In this document: positions 53,993 through 62,528 of the stretch, in pieces | How positions within the stretch are numbered: position 1 is the stretch's first letter | Layout of the letters: each line of letters begins with the position of its first letter | Source: JAENVU01 sp038250905 | Lineage (GTDB): Bacteria; Actinomycetota; Acidimicrobiia; IMCC26256; JAENVU01 | Reading direction: 5' to 3' | Assembly: GCA_038250905.1 (NCBI GenBank) | Contig: JBBSBV010000012.1 | Location: 1 to 64,000, forward strand | DNA length: 64,000 nt | Program-made: the position numbers and the translations under genes | Notes under the pieces: model-generated | Databases searched by the model: none | What the model saw: only the letters and a program-made list of their open reading frames with translations | What the model was told of the DNA's origin: nothing

Positions 53993-55285
53993 ATGCTCGC
54001 ACGCCTCGACCTCCGCGACGCGCGCGCCGACCTCGAATCCCGTCTCGGTATCGGCATCCACGCGCCGACCACGGACGATTCGGTGACCGAGGTGGTGCAG
54101 GAGATCCTCGACTCGGTGCGCCGACGCGGTGACACCGCGGTGCGCGAATACACGCAGCGGTTCGACGGACCGTTCATCGATCAGTTGCGGGTCACACCGG
54201 ACGAGTGCCGTAACGCGGTGAACGAGACGCCGTCCGAAGTCCGTGACGCCCTGGAGCTCGCCGCCGATCGGATCAACGAGTACCACAAGGCGCAGGCCCT
54301 GACCCCGCCCGCCACCTATTCGTCGGCGGGTGTCGAGGTCACCGAGGCGATCCGGCCCGTCGACCGAGCCGGGCTCTACGTCCCCGGAGGTCGTGCCGCG
54401 TACCCGTCGACGGTGCTCATGACCGCGATCCCGGCTCGGGTGGCCGGGGTACCCGAACGCGTGCTCTGCGTCCCACCGGATGCCCAGGGTCGGGTCCCCG
54501 CGGTGACCTTGGCCGCCGCGCTCCTCACCGGGGTCGAGGAGATCTACCGCGTCGGGGGCGCGCAGGCCGTCGCCGCGATGGCGTACGGGACCGAGTCGAT
54601 TCCCGCGGTCGACATCATCGTCGGACCCGGGAACGCGTACGTCGACACGGCCAAACGCCTGGTCGCGGGCGCGGGGATCGTCGGGATCGACGGGCCGGCC
54701 GGCCCGTCCGAACTGGTGGTCATCGCGGATCACACGGCAGATCCCGTCCAGGTCGCGCTCGATGTCGCCGCCCAGGCCGAACACGGTCCCGGTGGGACGG
54801 TCTTCGTGGTGGCGTGGGAGGCCGAGGTGCTCGACAACGTGCTCGACGCGGTGCTGGGGTACCTGGCGTCGGCACCCCGGGCCGATGAGATCCAGTCGAC
54901 CCTCGCCACCGGGGGGAAGTCGATCCTGGTCCGAGACGTCGAGCAGGCGTGCGCGGTCGCCAACACGGTCGCACCCGAGCACCTCGAGTTGATGGTCGAG
55001 CAGGCCTCGGATCTGGTGGCGTCGATCCGCAACGCCGGGGCCGTCTTCATCGACGCACCCACCGCCATCGGCGACTACGTCGCGGGCGCGAACCACGTCT
55101 TGCCCACCGGACGCGCCGCCCGCTTCGCGAGCGCGCTCCGCGTCGACGACTTCCGGACCCACATGCACATCGTGCGGGGGAGCGAGGCCGGGCTGGCGGC
55201 CATCGGGCCGGCCGCGGTCACCCTGGCGCGGGCCGAGGGACTGTCCGCCCACGCGGCGTCGGTCGAACGACGGCTGCGCCGGTGA
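53993..55285 (+). CDS. hisD: histidinol dehydrogenase
   Basis: 430 residues, full length. It makes histidine from histidinol in two NAD+-linked steps. GIDGPAGPSELVVIAD, AQAEHGPGG (zinc-binding Gln/His) and APEHLELM with the conserved Glu/His pair are visible. First gene of the his run; its stop overlaps hisC as GTGA. The ATG at 53993 lies just behind a -10 element. Confidence 0.96.
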   Translation: MLARLDLRDARADLESRLGIGIHAPTTDDSVTEVVQEILDSVRRRGDTAVREYTQRFDGPFIDQLRVTPDECRNAVNETPSEVRDALELAADRINEYHKAQALTPPATYSSAGVEVTEAIRPVDRAGLYVPGGRAAYPSTVLMTAIPARVAGVPERVLCVPPDAQGRVPAVTLAAALLTGVEEIYRVGGAQAVAAMAYGTESIPAVDIIVGPGNAYVDTAKRLVAGAGIVGIDGPAGPSELVVIADHTADPVQVALDVAAQAEHGPGGTVFVVAWEAEVLDNVLDAVLGYLASAPRADEIQSTLATGGKSILVRDVEQACAVANTVAPEHLELMVEQASDLVASIRNAGAVFIDAPTAIGDYVAGANHVLPTGRAARFASALRVDDFRTHMHIVRGSEAGLAAIGPAAVTLARAEGLSAHAASVERRLRR

Positions 55286-56358
55286 GCCGCCCACTGCCCC
55301 GGAGCGACCTGCAGATGCTGTCGGGCTACCACTCGCCGCAGCTCGACGTGTCGATCCGGCTCAACACCAACGAGAGCCCGTTCCCACCACCGGCCGCCTT
55401 CGTCGACGCGTGGCTCGCCGAGCTGCGGGCCACCGCACTCCACCGGTATCCGGACCGGGCCGCCGCCGACCTCCGCGACGCGATCGGTCGCAACGTCGGC
55501 CAGCCCCGCGATCGCGTCTTCGCCGCCAACGGTTCCAACGAGGTCCTCCAGACCGTGCTGCTCACCTACGGCGGTCCGGGTCGGCGGGCGCTGGTCTTCG
55601 AGCCCACCTACGCCTTGCACGCCCACATCGCCCGCATCACCGGCACCGAGGTGGTGACCGCCCACCGCACGGACGAGTTCGGCATCGATCCTGCCTACGC
55701 GGTCGCGCTCATCCGGGAGCAGCGACCCGAGATCGTGTTCGTCTGCAGTCCCAACAACCCGTCCGGCACGGTCGAACCGCCCGAGACCATCGCCGCGATC
55801 GTGGCGGCATCCGACGCGCTGGTCGTCGTCGACGAGGCGTACGGCGAGTTCGCGGCCGATTCCGCGTTGACGTTGGTCAGCGACGACCGGCCGCTGGTGG
55901 TCAGCCGGACATACTCCAAGGTGTGGTCGCTCGCCGCGTTGCGACTCGGGTTCGCCGTCGCTCCGGCATGGCTCGTGGAGGAACTCGACAAGGTGGTGTT
56001 GCCGTATCACCTCGATGCCGCGACCCAGATCGCCGGGCGGGTCGCGCTCGACTTCGTCACCGACATGGAAGCGCGGGTCCACCTGCTGATCGAAGAACGC
56101 GAGCGGCTCTTCACCGCGCTGCTCGAAACCGACGGCGTGGAGGTCTTCCCGTCCGGCGCGAACTTCCTCTTGTTCCGATGTGCCGGACGCGGCCACGCGG
56201 TCTGGCAGGGCCTGGTGGACCGGGGAATTCTCGTGCGGGACTTCTCGTCCTGGCCCGGCGTCGAAGACTGCCTGCGGGTGACGATCGGGACCGCCGAGGA
56301 GAACGACCGCTTCCGGTCGAGTCTCCACGCCGTTCTGCGCGAGAGTGACCCGGCATGA
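55282..56358 (+). CDS. hisC: histidinol-phosphate aminotransferase
   Basis: 358 residues, fold-type I PLP enzyme. LNTNESPFPPP opens the family, SPNNPSG and DEAYGEF hold the cofactor, and Lys213 in SRTYSKVWSLAALRLGF forms the internal aldimine. The GTG start overlaps hisD, and the stop overlaps hisB as ATGA. Confidence 0.95.
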   Translation: MSRPLPRSDLQMLSGYHSPQLDVSIRLNTNESPFPPPAAFVDAWLAELRATALHRYPDRAAADLRDAIGRNVGQPRDRVFAANGSNEVLQTVLLTYGGPGRRALVFEPTYALHAHIARITGTEVVTAHRTDEFGIDPAYAVALIREQRPEIVFVCSPNNPSGTVEPPETIAAIVAASDALVVVDEAYGEFAADSALTLVSDDRPLVVSRTYSKVWSLAALRLGFAVAPAWLVEELDKVVLPYHLDAATQIAGRVALDFVTDMEARVHLLIEERERLFTALLETDGVEVFPSGANFLLFRCAGRGHAVWQGLVDRGILVRDFSSWPGVEDCLRVTIGTAEENDRFRSSLHAVLRESDPA

Positions 56359-56942
56359 GCCCGGCCCGTACCTCCCACCAGGAACGCACCACCAACGAGA
56401 CGAGCATCACGATCGACCTCGACCTCGACGGTCGGGGCGAGGCCACTGCCACCACCGGGATCCCGTTCTTCGACCACATGCTCGAGCAACTCGGCAAGCA
56501 CGGCGGGTTCGACCTGCGGATCGACGCATCGGGTGACCTCGAGGTCGACACCCACCACACGATCGAGGACGTCGGCATCGTGCTCGGCGCCGCGTTCAAG
56601 GAGGCCGCCGGGGCCAAGGTCGGCGTCCGCCGGTTCGCGTCCGGGCTCTACCCGCTCGACGAGGCGTTGGTGCAGGTTGCCCTCGACCTCTCCGGCCGAC
56701 CGTTCGTGGCCTACGACATCGACCCGGTCTCGGAGTGGATCGGCACGTTCGATCCGCAACTCGCCGAGGAGTTCTGGCGGGCATTCGCGTTCGCGGCGGG
56801 GATCACCCTGCACCTGCGTTCGCTCGAGGGTCGCAACGGCCATCACGTGATCGAGGCGTCGTTCAAGGGCGTCGCGCGTTGTCTCCGCGACGCCATCCGC
56901 GTCGAGAGCGACGCGCTCCCTTCGACCAAGGGTGCGTTGTAG
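56355..56942 (+). CDS. hisB: imidazoleglycerol-phosphate dehydratase
   Basis: 195 residues, single-domain IGPD. It has the two histidine-rich manganese motifs FFDHMLEQLGKHGGFDL...DTHHTIEDVG and NGHHVIEASFK, and ends with the family's STKGAL. It is monofunctional (no HisB-N phosphatase). The next his gene begins right at its stop. Confidence 0.96.
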   Translation: MSPARTSHQERTTNETSITIDLDLDGRGEATATTGIPFFDHMLEQLGKHGGFDLRIDASGDLEVDTHHTIEDVGIVLGAAFKEAAGAKVGVRRFASGLYPLDEALVQVALDLSGRPFVAYDIDPVSEWIGTFDPQLAEEFWRAFAFAAGITLHLRSLEGRNGHHVIEASFKGVARCLRDAIRVESDALPSTKGAL

Positions 56943-57688
56943 ACCTCTACCCGGCGATCGACCTGCGCGACGGCAACGCCGTGCGCCTCCTCCGCGGCAA
57001 TTTCGCGGCGGAGACGGTGTACGACGCCGACCCGGTGGCAGTAGCCCGTGACTTCGAATCCCAGGGCGCACGCTGGATCCACGTGGTGGACCTCGATGCG
57101 GCCCGCACCGGTGTGGCCGGCAACCTCGGAGCCATCGAGGCGATCTGCGCCGCAGTTGCGTGTCGGGTCCAGGCGGGCGGCGGGGTGCGGTCGGTCGAGG
57201 CCGCGGGCGCACTGTTCGGGGCCGGTGTCGACCGGGTGATCGTCGGTACCGCGGCGGTCGAGAGCCCCGAACTCGTGGACGTGCTGTGTCAGTTGCACGG
57301 CGGGCACGTCGGCGTCGGACTCGATGCCCACGGCCGGGAGGTGGCGGTGCGAGGGTGGGTCGCGGGCAGTGGCCGGAACCTCAACGACCTCGCCCAGCGG
57401 TTCGGGCAGTCGGGGATCTCGGCGCTCGTGGTCACCGAGATCGGCCGCGACGGGACCCTCGAAGGACCCGATCTCGACCAACTCGAATCGGTGATGGCGA
57501 TGACCGGAGTCCCCGTGATCGCGAGCGGCGGCGTCGGTACCGTCGAGGATCTCCACGCCCTCGCCGCACTCGAAGTGGGCGACCGTCGACTCGCCGGTGC
57601 GATCGCCGGGCGGGCCCTCTACGAGCACCGGTTCACCGTCGCCGAGGGTATCCAGGCCTGCAACGCAGGCGGGCGTGGCCGGCCCTGA
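56879..57688 (+). CDS. hisA: phosphoribosyl isomerase (HisA, possibly bifunctional PriA)
   Basis: The conserved (beta/alpha)8 core starts at about 56942 with DLYPAIDLRDGNAVRL (catalytic first Asp) and has VTEIGRDGTLEGPD with the second Asp. HVVDLDAARTG and VQAGGGVRS bind the phosphates. No ATG, GTG or TTG stands where the family begins: the in-frame codons there are GTT and GTA. AAGGG lies 6 nt before the GTA (56939). The nearest standard in-frame start is TTG 56879, inside hisB, adding about 20 basic residues. Actinobacteria without trpF often use PriA; which it is cannot be told. Confidence 0.85.
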   Translation: MSPRRHPRRERRAPFDQGCVVDLYPAIDLRDGNAVRLLRGNFAAETVYDADPVAVARDFESQGARWIHVVDLDAARTGVAGNLGAIEAICAAVACRVQAGGGVRSVEAAGALFGAGVDRVIVGTAAVESPELVDVLCQLHGGHVGVGLDAHGREVAVRGWVAGSGRNLNDLAQRFGQSGISALVVTEIGRDGTLEGPDLDQLESVMAMTGVPVIASGGVGTVEDLHALAALEVGDRRLAGAIAGRALYEHRFTVAEGIQACNAGGRGRP

Positions 57689-57696
57689 AGCCCGGG

Positions 57697-58317
57697 TTAC
57701 TGCTCCAGCCGCGCGGCCAACCATTCCCGGGCGAGCGTGCAGAGTCGATCAGTGCGGCCGATGAAGAAATGTGACGCGCCGGGCACGATCTCGACGGTGA
57801 GCGCAGCCCAACTTCCGGCGTCGGCCACGACCTCCGCCGGTGCGCGCACCTCGTCGTGCTCGGCCAGGAGCAACAGCTTCGGACGCGGATCGGCGGCGAG
57901 ATCGTCGAGGCGGACGGCGAACCGCAACGGTGGAGCGATACCGATCCAACCGGCGACCGCGGGATCGTGGACCGAGAGCGCGACGTCACCACCGAAGGAC
58001 CAACCGGCGACGAAGCAGGGAACCGTGGCGTCGGTCGCCAGCCAACGAAGCGCCGCTTCCGCGTCCGAACGCTCGCCGACTCCGTCGTCGTAGGTGCCCT
58101 CGCTCGCGCCGACGCCCCGGAAGTTGAACCGCAGGCAGGTGAATCCGGCTGCCGGGAGGCCCCGGAACAGCTCCGAGATCACCAGTGACCGCATGGTGCC
58201 GCCGTGGAGCGGGTGCGGATGACACAACACGACCCGCGCCGCCTCGTGCTCGCTGCGGGCGACCTCGGCCTCCAGGACGAGCCCGTCGATGGTGACGAGC
58301 GACACGGGTTCGATCAC
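57697..58317 (-). CDS. alpha/beta hydrolase (COG2945-like)
   Basis: About 206 residues. LCHPHPLHGGTM and FNFRGVGASEG are typical of the group. The triad is Ser in GWSFGG, Asp in AEHDEV and His in GASHFF. The GTG at 58317 is 8 nt after TACGCT and so may be leaderless; GTG 58305 is another option. It converges on hisA with 8 bp between, sitting where hisF would be expected. Confidence 0.85.
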   Translation of the reverse strand: MIEPVSLVTIDGLVLEAEVARSEHEAARVVLCHPHPLHGGTMRSLVISELFRGLPAAGFTCLRFNFRGVGASEGTYDDGVGERSDAEAALRWLATDATVPCFVAGWSFGGDVALSVHDPAVAGWIGIAPPLRFAVRLDDLAADPRPKLLLLAEHDEVRAPAEVVADAGSWAALTVEIVPGASHFFIGRTDRLCTLAREWLAARLEQ

Positions 58318-58325
58318 GGTGGTGG

Positions 58326-58335
58326 AGCGTATTCT
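58326..58335. promoter_or_regulatory. symmetric bidirectional -10 element, hydrolase/thioesterase
   Basis: AGCGTATTCT reads TATTCT on the plus strand (58330-58335, 9 nt before the thioesterase ATG) and TACGCT on the minus strand (58331-58326, 8 nt before the hydrolase GTG). The central TA is shared. Same layout as at 51814-51823. Confidence 0.55.
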
Positions 58336-58344
58336 CCGGCCCTC

Positions 58345-59175
58345 ATGACGACACCCTTCGACCAAGAGACCGCGGTCCACGCCCGGGGCGACGGAACGTT
58401 CACCGCCACCATGGCCCCCACTTGGTGGGTGGCGCGCGGTCCGAACGGCGGATACCTCGCGGCCGTGATCCTGCGGGCCCTCACCGAGACCGTCGACGAT
58501 CCGACACGCACCCCGCGTTCGTTGACCGTCCACTACCTGAGCCCGGCCGGGGCCGGCGACGTCGAGATCGAGACCCGACGGGAGCGAGCGGGTCGGTCGA
58601 TGACGAGTTGCTCGGCCCGGGTCACCCAGGACGGCCGGCTCGTCGCACTCGCGCTCAGCGCGTTCTCCTCGCCCCGTCCCGGGATCGAGTTCTGCGACTC
58701 GGTGATGCCCCAGGTGCCAGGCCCGAACCACTACGTCGCCCGCGAGGTCCCACCCGAGGCGCCGGCCATCGCACACCGTTGGGACACCCGGTGGGCCATC
58801 GGTCACCCGCCGGTCCCGGGCGCTCCACGCGGCGCGCGTGCGGTCGCGGGTGGTTGGATCCGGTTGCCCGAACACCGTGCGGTCGACGCGCTGGTCGCAG
58901 CGGCGATCACCGACGGTTGGGTGCCGCCGACCTTCAGCCGGGTCGAGGAACCGGTCGTCGTCCCCACGGTCGACCTCACGATCCACTTCCGCAACGAGTT
59001 GCCCCATCCGGGACTGGCGCCGGACCAGTTCGTCCTCGCGTCGTTCCGGACCACGGTGGCCACCGGTGGCTTTCTCGAGGAAGACGGCGAGGTGTGGGCG
59101 CCCGACGGCACGCTCCTGGCGCAGTCACGTCAGCTCGCGACGGTGTTGCCGCTCTCGGGGTTCACTCCGAGCTGA
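58345..59175 (+). CDS. acyl-CoA thioesterase (TesB-like double hotdog)
   Basis: 276 residues. WWVARGPNGGYLAAVILRAL in the first hotdog and VPTVDLTIHFRNELPH with TGGFLEEDGEVWAPDGTLLAQSRQLA in the second are typical of the actinobacterial 4HBT_3/TesB group. It hydrolyses acyl-CoA esters. The start is leaderless. Its 3' end overlaps the SDR gene on the other strand by 14 bp. Confidence 0.87.
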   Translation: MTTPFDQETAVHARGDGTFTATMAPTWWVARGPNGGYLAAVILRALTETVDDPTRTPRSLTVHYLSPAGAGDVEIETRRERAGRSMTSCSARVTQDGRLVALALSAFSSPRPGIEFCDSVMPQVPGPNHYVAREVPPEAPAIAHRWDTRWAIGHPPVPGAPRGARAVAGGWIRLPEHRAVDALVAAAITDGWVPPTFSRVEEPVVVPTVDLTIHFRNELPHPGLAPDQFVLASFRTTVATGGFLEEDGEVWAPDGTLLAQSRQLATVLPLSGFTPS

Positions 59176-60016
59176 CGATGCCCCGCAACGCGTCGGCTCC
59201 GTAGAGGGGCTCGACGATCGACCGGTAGCTCGGCCCGCGGGAGAGCAGGTGCCCACCGTCGACGTTGATCAGCTGACCCGTGACCCAGGTGGACTCCGGA
59301 CCCACCAGGAACCGGGCCATCGCGGCGATGTCGTCGACGGTCCCCACGCGCGAGATCGGCATGCATTCGAGGTAGTCGTCGAGGACCGGACCGCCCGCGG
59401 TCACGAAACCGACGAGGTCGGTGTCGACCAGGCCGGGCCGGATCGCGTTGACGCGCACGCCACTGGCCCCGAGTTCGACGGCCGCGAGCTGGCAGACGTG
59501 GTCGATCCCGGCTTTCCCCGGACCGTACGCGCCGAACCACGGATGCACATTGGAACTCGCGATCGACGAGATACCGACGATCGAACCGGCGCCCGCGCGC
59601 GCCATCGCCGCGCCTGCGTGCTTGATGGTGAGCATCGTGCCGGTGATGTTGAGGTCGATCGTCCGCCGCCACGCCTCGACGTCCATCATCGTGATCGGGC
59701 CGAGGGTCTCGGAACCGCCGGCGCAGGCGACCACGCCGTCGAGCGCTCCGGTCAGGGCGAGCGCCTGCTCGACCGCGGCGGCAACCTCGGACTCGTGGGT
59801 CACGTCGGTGGCCACCGCCTGCACGGTGACGCCGGGCGCGGCGACTTCCCGCAGGTGGGCGACGCCCGCCGCCAACCGTTCCTCCGACCGACCGCAGATC
59901 GTCACCTGGGCGCCGTCCGCCGCGAAGCGAGCAGCACAACCCAGGCCGATACCGCTCCCGCCACCGGTGACGAGGATCGAACCGCCTTCGAGGCCGCCGC
60001 GTGGGATCGAGGTCAT
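59162..60016 (-). CDS. short-chain dehydrogenase/reductase
   Basis: 284 residues, classical SDR. TGGGSGIG near 18-25 binds NAD(P), NAG is replaced by CAGG, the catalytic Ser is in GISSIAS, and YGPGK holds the Tyr and Lys. The ATG at 60016 overlaps the peptidase stop (ATGA). Substrate unknown; the thioesterase next door hints at acyl or lipid substrates. Confidence 0.9.
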   Translation of the reverse strand: MTSIPRGGLEGGSILVTGGGSGIGLGCAARFAADGAQVTICGRSEERLAAGVAHLREVAAPGVTVQAVATDVTHESEVAAAVEQALALTGALDGVVACAGGSETLGPITMMDVEAWRRTIDLNITGTMLTIKHAGAAMARAGAGSIVGISSIASSNVHPWFGAYGPGKAGIDHVCQLAAVELGASGVRVNAIRPGLVDTDLVGFVTAGGPVLDDYLECMPISRVGTVDDIAAMARFLVGPESTWVTGQLINVDGGHLLSRGPSYRSIVEPLYGADALRGIVSSE

Positions 60017-62103
60017 CGTGATGCTCCCGTCAGCTCGGTGATGAGGAACGCGAGGACCATGGCCTCGTCCTTCCAGACGTCGTAACGACCCGAGGGGCCG
60101 CCGTGACCCGCGCCCATCTCGGTCTTCAGCAACAAGGTGCGATCGTCGGTCTTGGTGACGCGCAGCTTGGCCACCCATTTCGCCGGCTCCCAGTACGAGA
60201 CGCGCGGGTCGTTGAGCCCCGCGGTGACGAGCAGGGCGGGGTAGTCCTTGGCCTCGACGTTGTCGTAGGGGGAGTACGTCAACATGTACGAGTAGTCGTC
60301 GGGATCCTCGAGTGGGTTGCCCCACTCCTCCCACTCGGTCACCGTGAGCGGCAGTTCCACGTCCTGCATCGTGGTCACGACGTCGACGAACGGGACTTCG
60401 GCCACCACGGCGCGGAACAGGTCGGGCCGGAGGTTCGCGACCGCACCCATGAGGAGCCCACCCGCACTCCCACCCCGGGCGCCGAGCCGGTCGGGACTCG
60501 TGTACCCGGCCGCGCAGAGGTGTTCGGCACACGCGATGAAGTCGGCGAAGGTGTTGCGCTTCGCCTGCAGGCGACCCTGCTCGTACCACTGGCGACCGAG
60601 TTCACCGCCGCCGCGAATGTGGGCGATCGCGAACACGAACCCGCGGTCGAGGAGGCTGACCCGGATCGAGGAGAACGTCGGGTCGACCGACGACTCGTAA
60701 CTCCCGTACCCGTACAGCAGTGCGGGCGCGGTCCCGTCGAGCGGGACGTCGCGCCGATGCACCACCGAGATCGGTATCCGCGCGCCGTCCTCGGCGGTCG
60801 CCCAGAGCCGCTCGGACGTGTAGTTCTCCGGGTCGAAGCCACCGAGCACGGGGGTGCGTTTGACGAGCTGACGGGTCCCGGCGCGAAACGGTTCGTCGTA
60901 CGCGCTCGTCGGGATCACGAGGGACGTGTACCCGAAGCGGAAGTGGTCGGTGTCGAACTCGAGGTTGTCCGCGATCCAAGTGCTGTAGACGGGATCGTCC
61001 ATCGCCAGGACCCGCTCGTACGGTTCGCCTTCGAGGCCGATGACCCGAAGTTGCTCCAGGCCGGCTTCGCGTTCGGAGACGACGAGTGCGGCTGCGAATG
61101 CGTCGACGTCGTCGATCTTCACGTCGGCCCGGTGGGGGATGAACTCGGTCCAACTCCCGCGGCCGGGCGAGTCGACCGACGCGGTCATCACCTTGAAGTT
61201 CGTCGCGTGATCGGCATTCGTGACGATGAACAGCTGCTCGGTGCCGTCGGCCGCGACGTGGTGGTCGACGCCGTACTCGAGCCCTTCGGTGCGAGGTTCC
61301 ACGAGGCGGAGCCCAGCGGTCAGGTCGTCGGGGTCGAGCAGGTGCGCCTCACTCGTCAGCTTCGACTCGGTGGTGACGAGGATCAGACGGCCGCTCCGAG
61401 TGCGACCGACCGACACGAAGTAGCGCTCGTCGGCCTCGTGGAAGACCAGAACGTCCTCGGCCTCGCCGAGCGTGTGGCGCCACACCTGGAACGGGCGCAT
61501 CGCATCGTCGGGACGGACGTAGAGGACGGTGCGGTTGTCGTTCGCCCACGCGAGACCGTAGTAGGTGCCTTCGATCACGTCGGGGTGGTCGACACCGCTC
61601 GCGAGATCGCGGAATCGGAGCGTGTGCAACTCGCTGCCGTCGTCGTCGAAGGCGTACGCGATGGCCGACTGGTCCGGCGCCAGCGCGAGCCCGCCGAGCG
61701 AGAAGTACTCCAGGCCGGCCGCGAGGTCGTTCTCGTCGAGCACCACGGTCTCGTCAGTGCCCTCGGGCACACCCGCGGGCCGTCGACCGTGCGACGCGTA
61801 CTGCGCGCCCTCGAAGGTGCGGGTGAAGTATTCCCATGGACCCTTGCGGGCCGGGGGCGAGATGTCGGTCTCCTGGACCCGGGCGCGGATCTCCTCGAAC
61901 AGCGTCGCCTGCAACTCCGTGGTGGAGGCGAGGACGCTTTCGGTGTACTGATTCTCGGCTTCGAGATACGAGATCACGGCCGGGTCGTGCCGGTCCCGCA
62001 GCCAGTACCACGGGTCGACACGGGTATCACCGTGGCGGACGAGTTCGACGGGGCGGGGCGGGGCGAGTGGGGGCATGGTGGTCACGGCGGGGGAGTCTGC
62101 CAT
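60013..62103 (-). CDS. prolyl oligopeptidase family serine peptidase (oligopeptidase B-like, S9A)
   Basis: About 696 residues. The beta-propeller begins after PPRPVELVRHGDTRVDPWYWLRD, and the catalytic domain has Ser in ARGGSAGGLLMG, Asp in GLNDPRV and His in GAGHGG. IRGGGELGRQWYEQGRLQAKRNTFADFIACAEHL is the PtrB signature. It cleaves short peptides after basic or Pro residues in the cytoplasm. The ATG at 62103 is used; further Met options lie on either side. Divergent from hisI. Confidence 0.92.
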   Translation of the reverse strand: MADSPAVTTMPPLAPPRPVELVRHGDTRVDPWYWLRDRHDPAVISYLEAENQYTESVLASTTELQATLFEEIRARVQETDISPPARKGPWEYFTRTFEGAQYASHGRRPAGVPEGTDETVVLDENDLAAGLEYFSLGGLALAPDQSAIAYAFDDDGSELHTLRFRDLASGVDHPDVIEGTYYGLAWANDNRTVLYVRPDDAMRPFQVWRHTLGEAEDVLVFHEADERYFVSVGRTRSGRLILVTTESKLTSEAHLLDPDDLTAGLRLVEPRTEGLEYGVDHHVAADGTEQLFIVTNADHATNFKVMTASVDSPGRGSWTEFIPHRADVKIDDVDAFAAALVVSEREAGLEQLRVIGLEGEPYERVLAMDDPVYSTWIADNLEFDTDHFRFGYTSLVIPTSAYDEPFRAGTRQLVKRTPVLGGFDPENYTSERLWATAEDGARIPISVVHRRDVPLDGTAPALLYGYGSYESSVDPTFSSIRVSLLDRGFVFAIAHIRGGGELGRQWYEQGRLQAKRNTFADFIACAEHLCAAGYTSPDRLGARGGSAGGLLMGAVANLRPDLFRAVVAEVPFVDVVTTMQDVELPLTVTEWEEWGNPLEDPDDYSYMLTYSPYDNVEAKDYPALLVTAGLNDPRVSYWEPAKWVAKLRVTKTDDRTLLLKTEMGAGHGGPSGRYDVWKDEAMVLAFLITELTGASR

Positions 62104-62137
62104 CGCAATGAGTGGGAGCGACGACGGAGGTCGGCGG

Positions 62138-62143
62138 TACGCT
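62138..62143 (+). promoter_or_regulatory. -10 element (TACGCT), leaderless hisI-trpE
   Basis: It stands 7 nt before the hisI ATG at 62151 with no ribosome-binding site between. It would drive hisI-trpE separately from the hisD-A run. Confidence 0.5.
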
Positions 62144-62150
62144 CGCCCGC

Positions 62151-62528
62151 ATGCCGATTGCGACACCGATAGCGCACACCGAGGCCGAGATCGCGGCCGT
62201 GAGCTTCGACGCCGACGGGCTGGTTCCGGCCATCGTCCAGGAGGAAACCACCGGCGCGGTCCTCATGATGGCGTGGATGAACGAGGACTCCCTGCGCCGC
62301 ACCCTCGAGACCGGACGTACCTGGTTCTGGAGCCGCAGCCGCCAGGAGTACTGGTGCAAGGGCGAGACCTCGGGCGACCGCCAGTTCGTCCGTACCGCGC
62401 ACTACGACTGCGACATGGACGTGCTGCTCTTCGTCGTGGAGCAGGAAGGCCGGGGCGCCTGCCACACCGGCGAACGCTCCTGTTTCTTCCGGGCGTTCGG
62501 CTCCGGCGCCGAACCCGGCCGCGTGTGA
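62151..62528 (+). CDS. hisI: phosphoribosyl-AMP cyclohydrolase
   Basis: 125 residues, the single-domain HisI. MMAWMNEDSLRRTLETGRTWFWSRSRQEYWCKGETSG and DCDMDVLLFVVEQEGRGACHTGERSCFFR show the zinc and magnesium ligands (Cys, Asp and His). It carries no HisE domain. The stop overlaps the trpE GTG (GTGA). Confidence 0.96.
   Translation: MPIATPIAHTEAEIAAVSFDADGLVPAIVQEETTGAVLMMAWMNEDSLRRTLETGRTWFWSRSRQEYWCKGETSGDRQFVRTAHYDCDMDVLLFVVEQEGRGACHTGERSCFFRAFGSGAEPGRV

Noticed and set aside
60103..62172. 689-codon plus-strand frame opposite the prolyl oligopeptidase
   Set aside because: Shadow of a gene with complete catalytic motifs.
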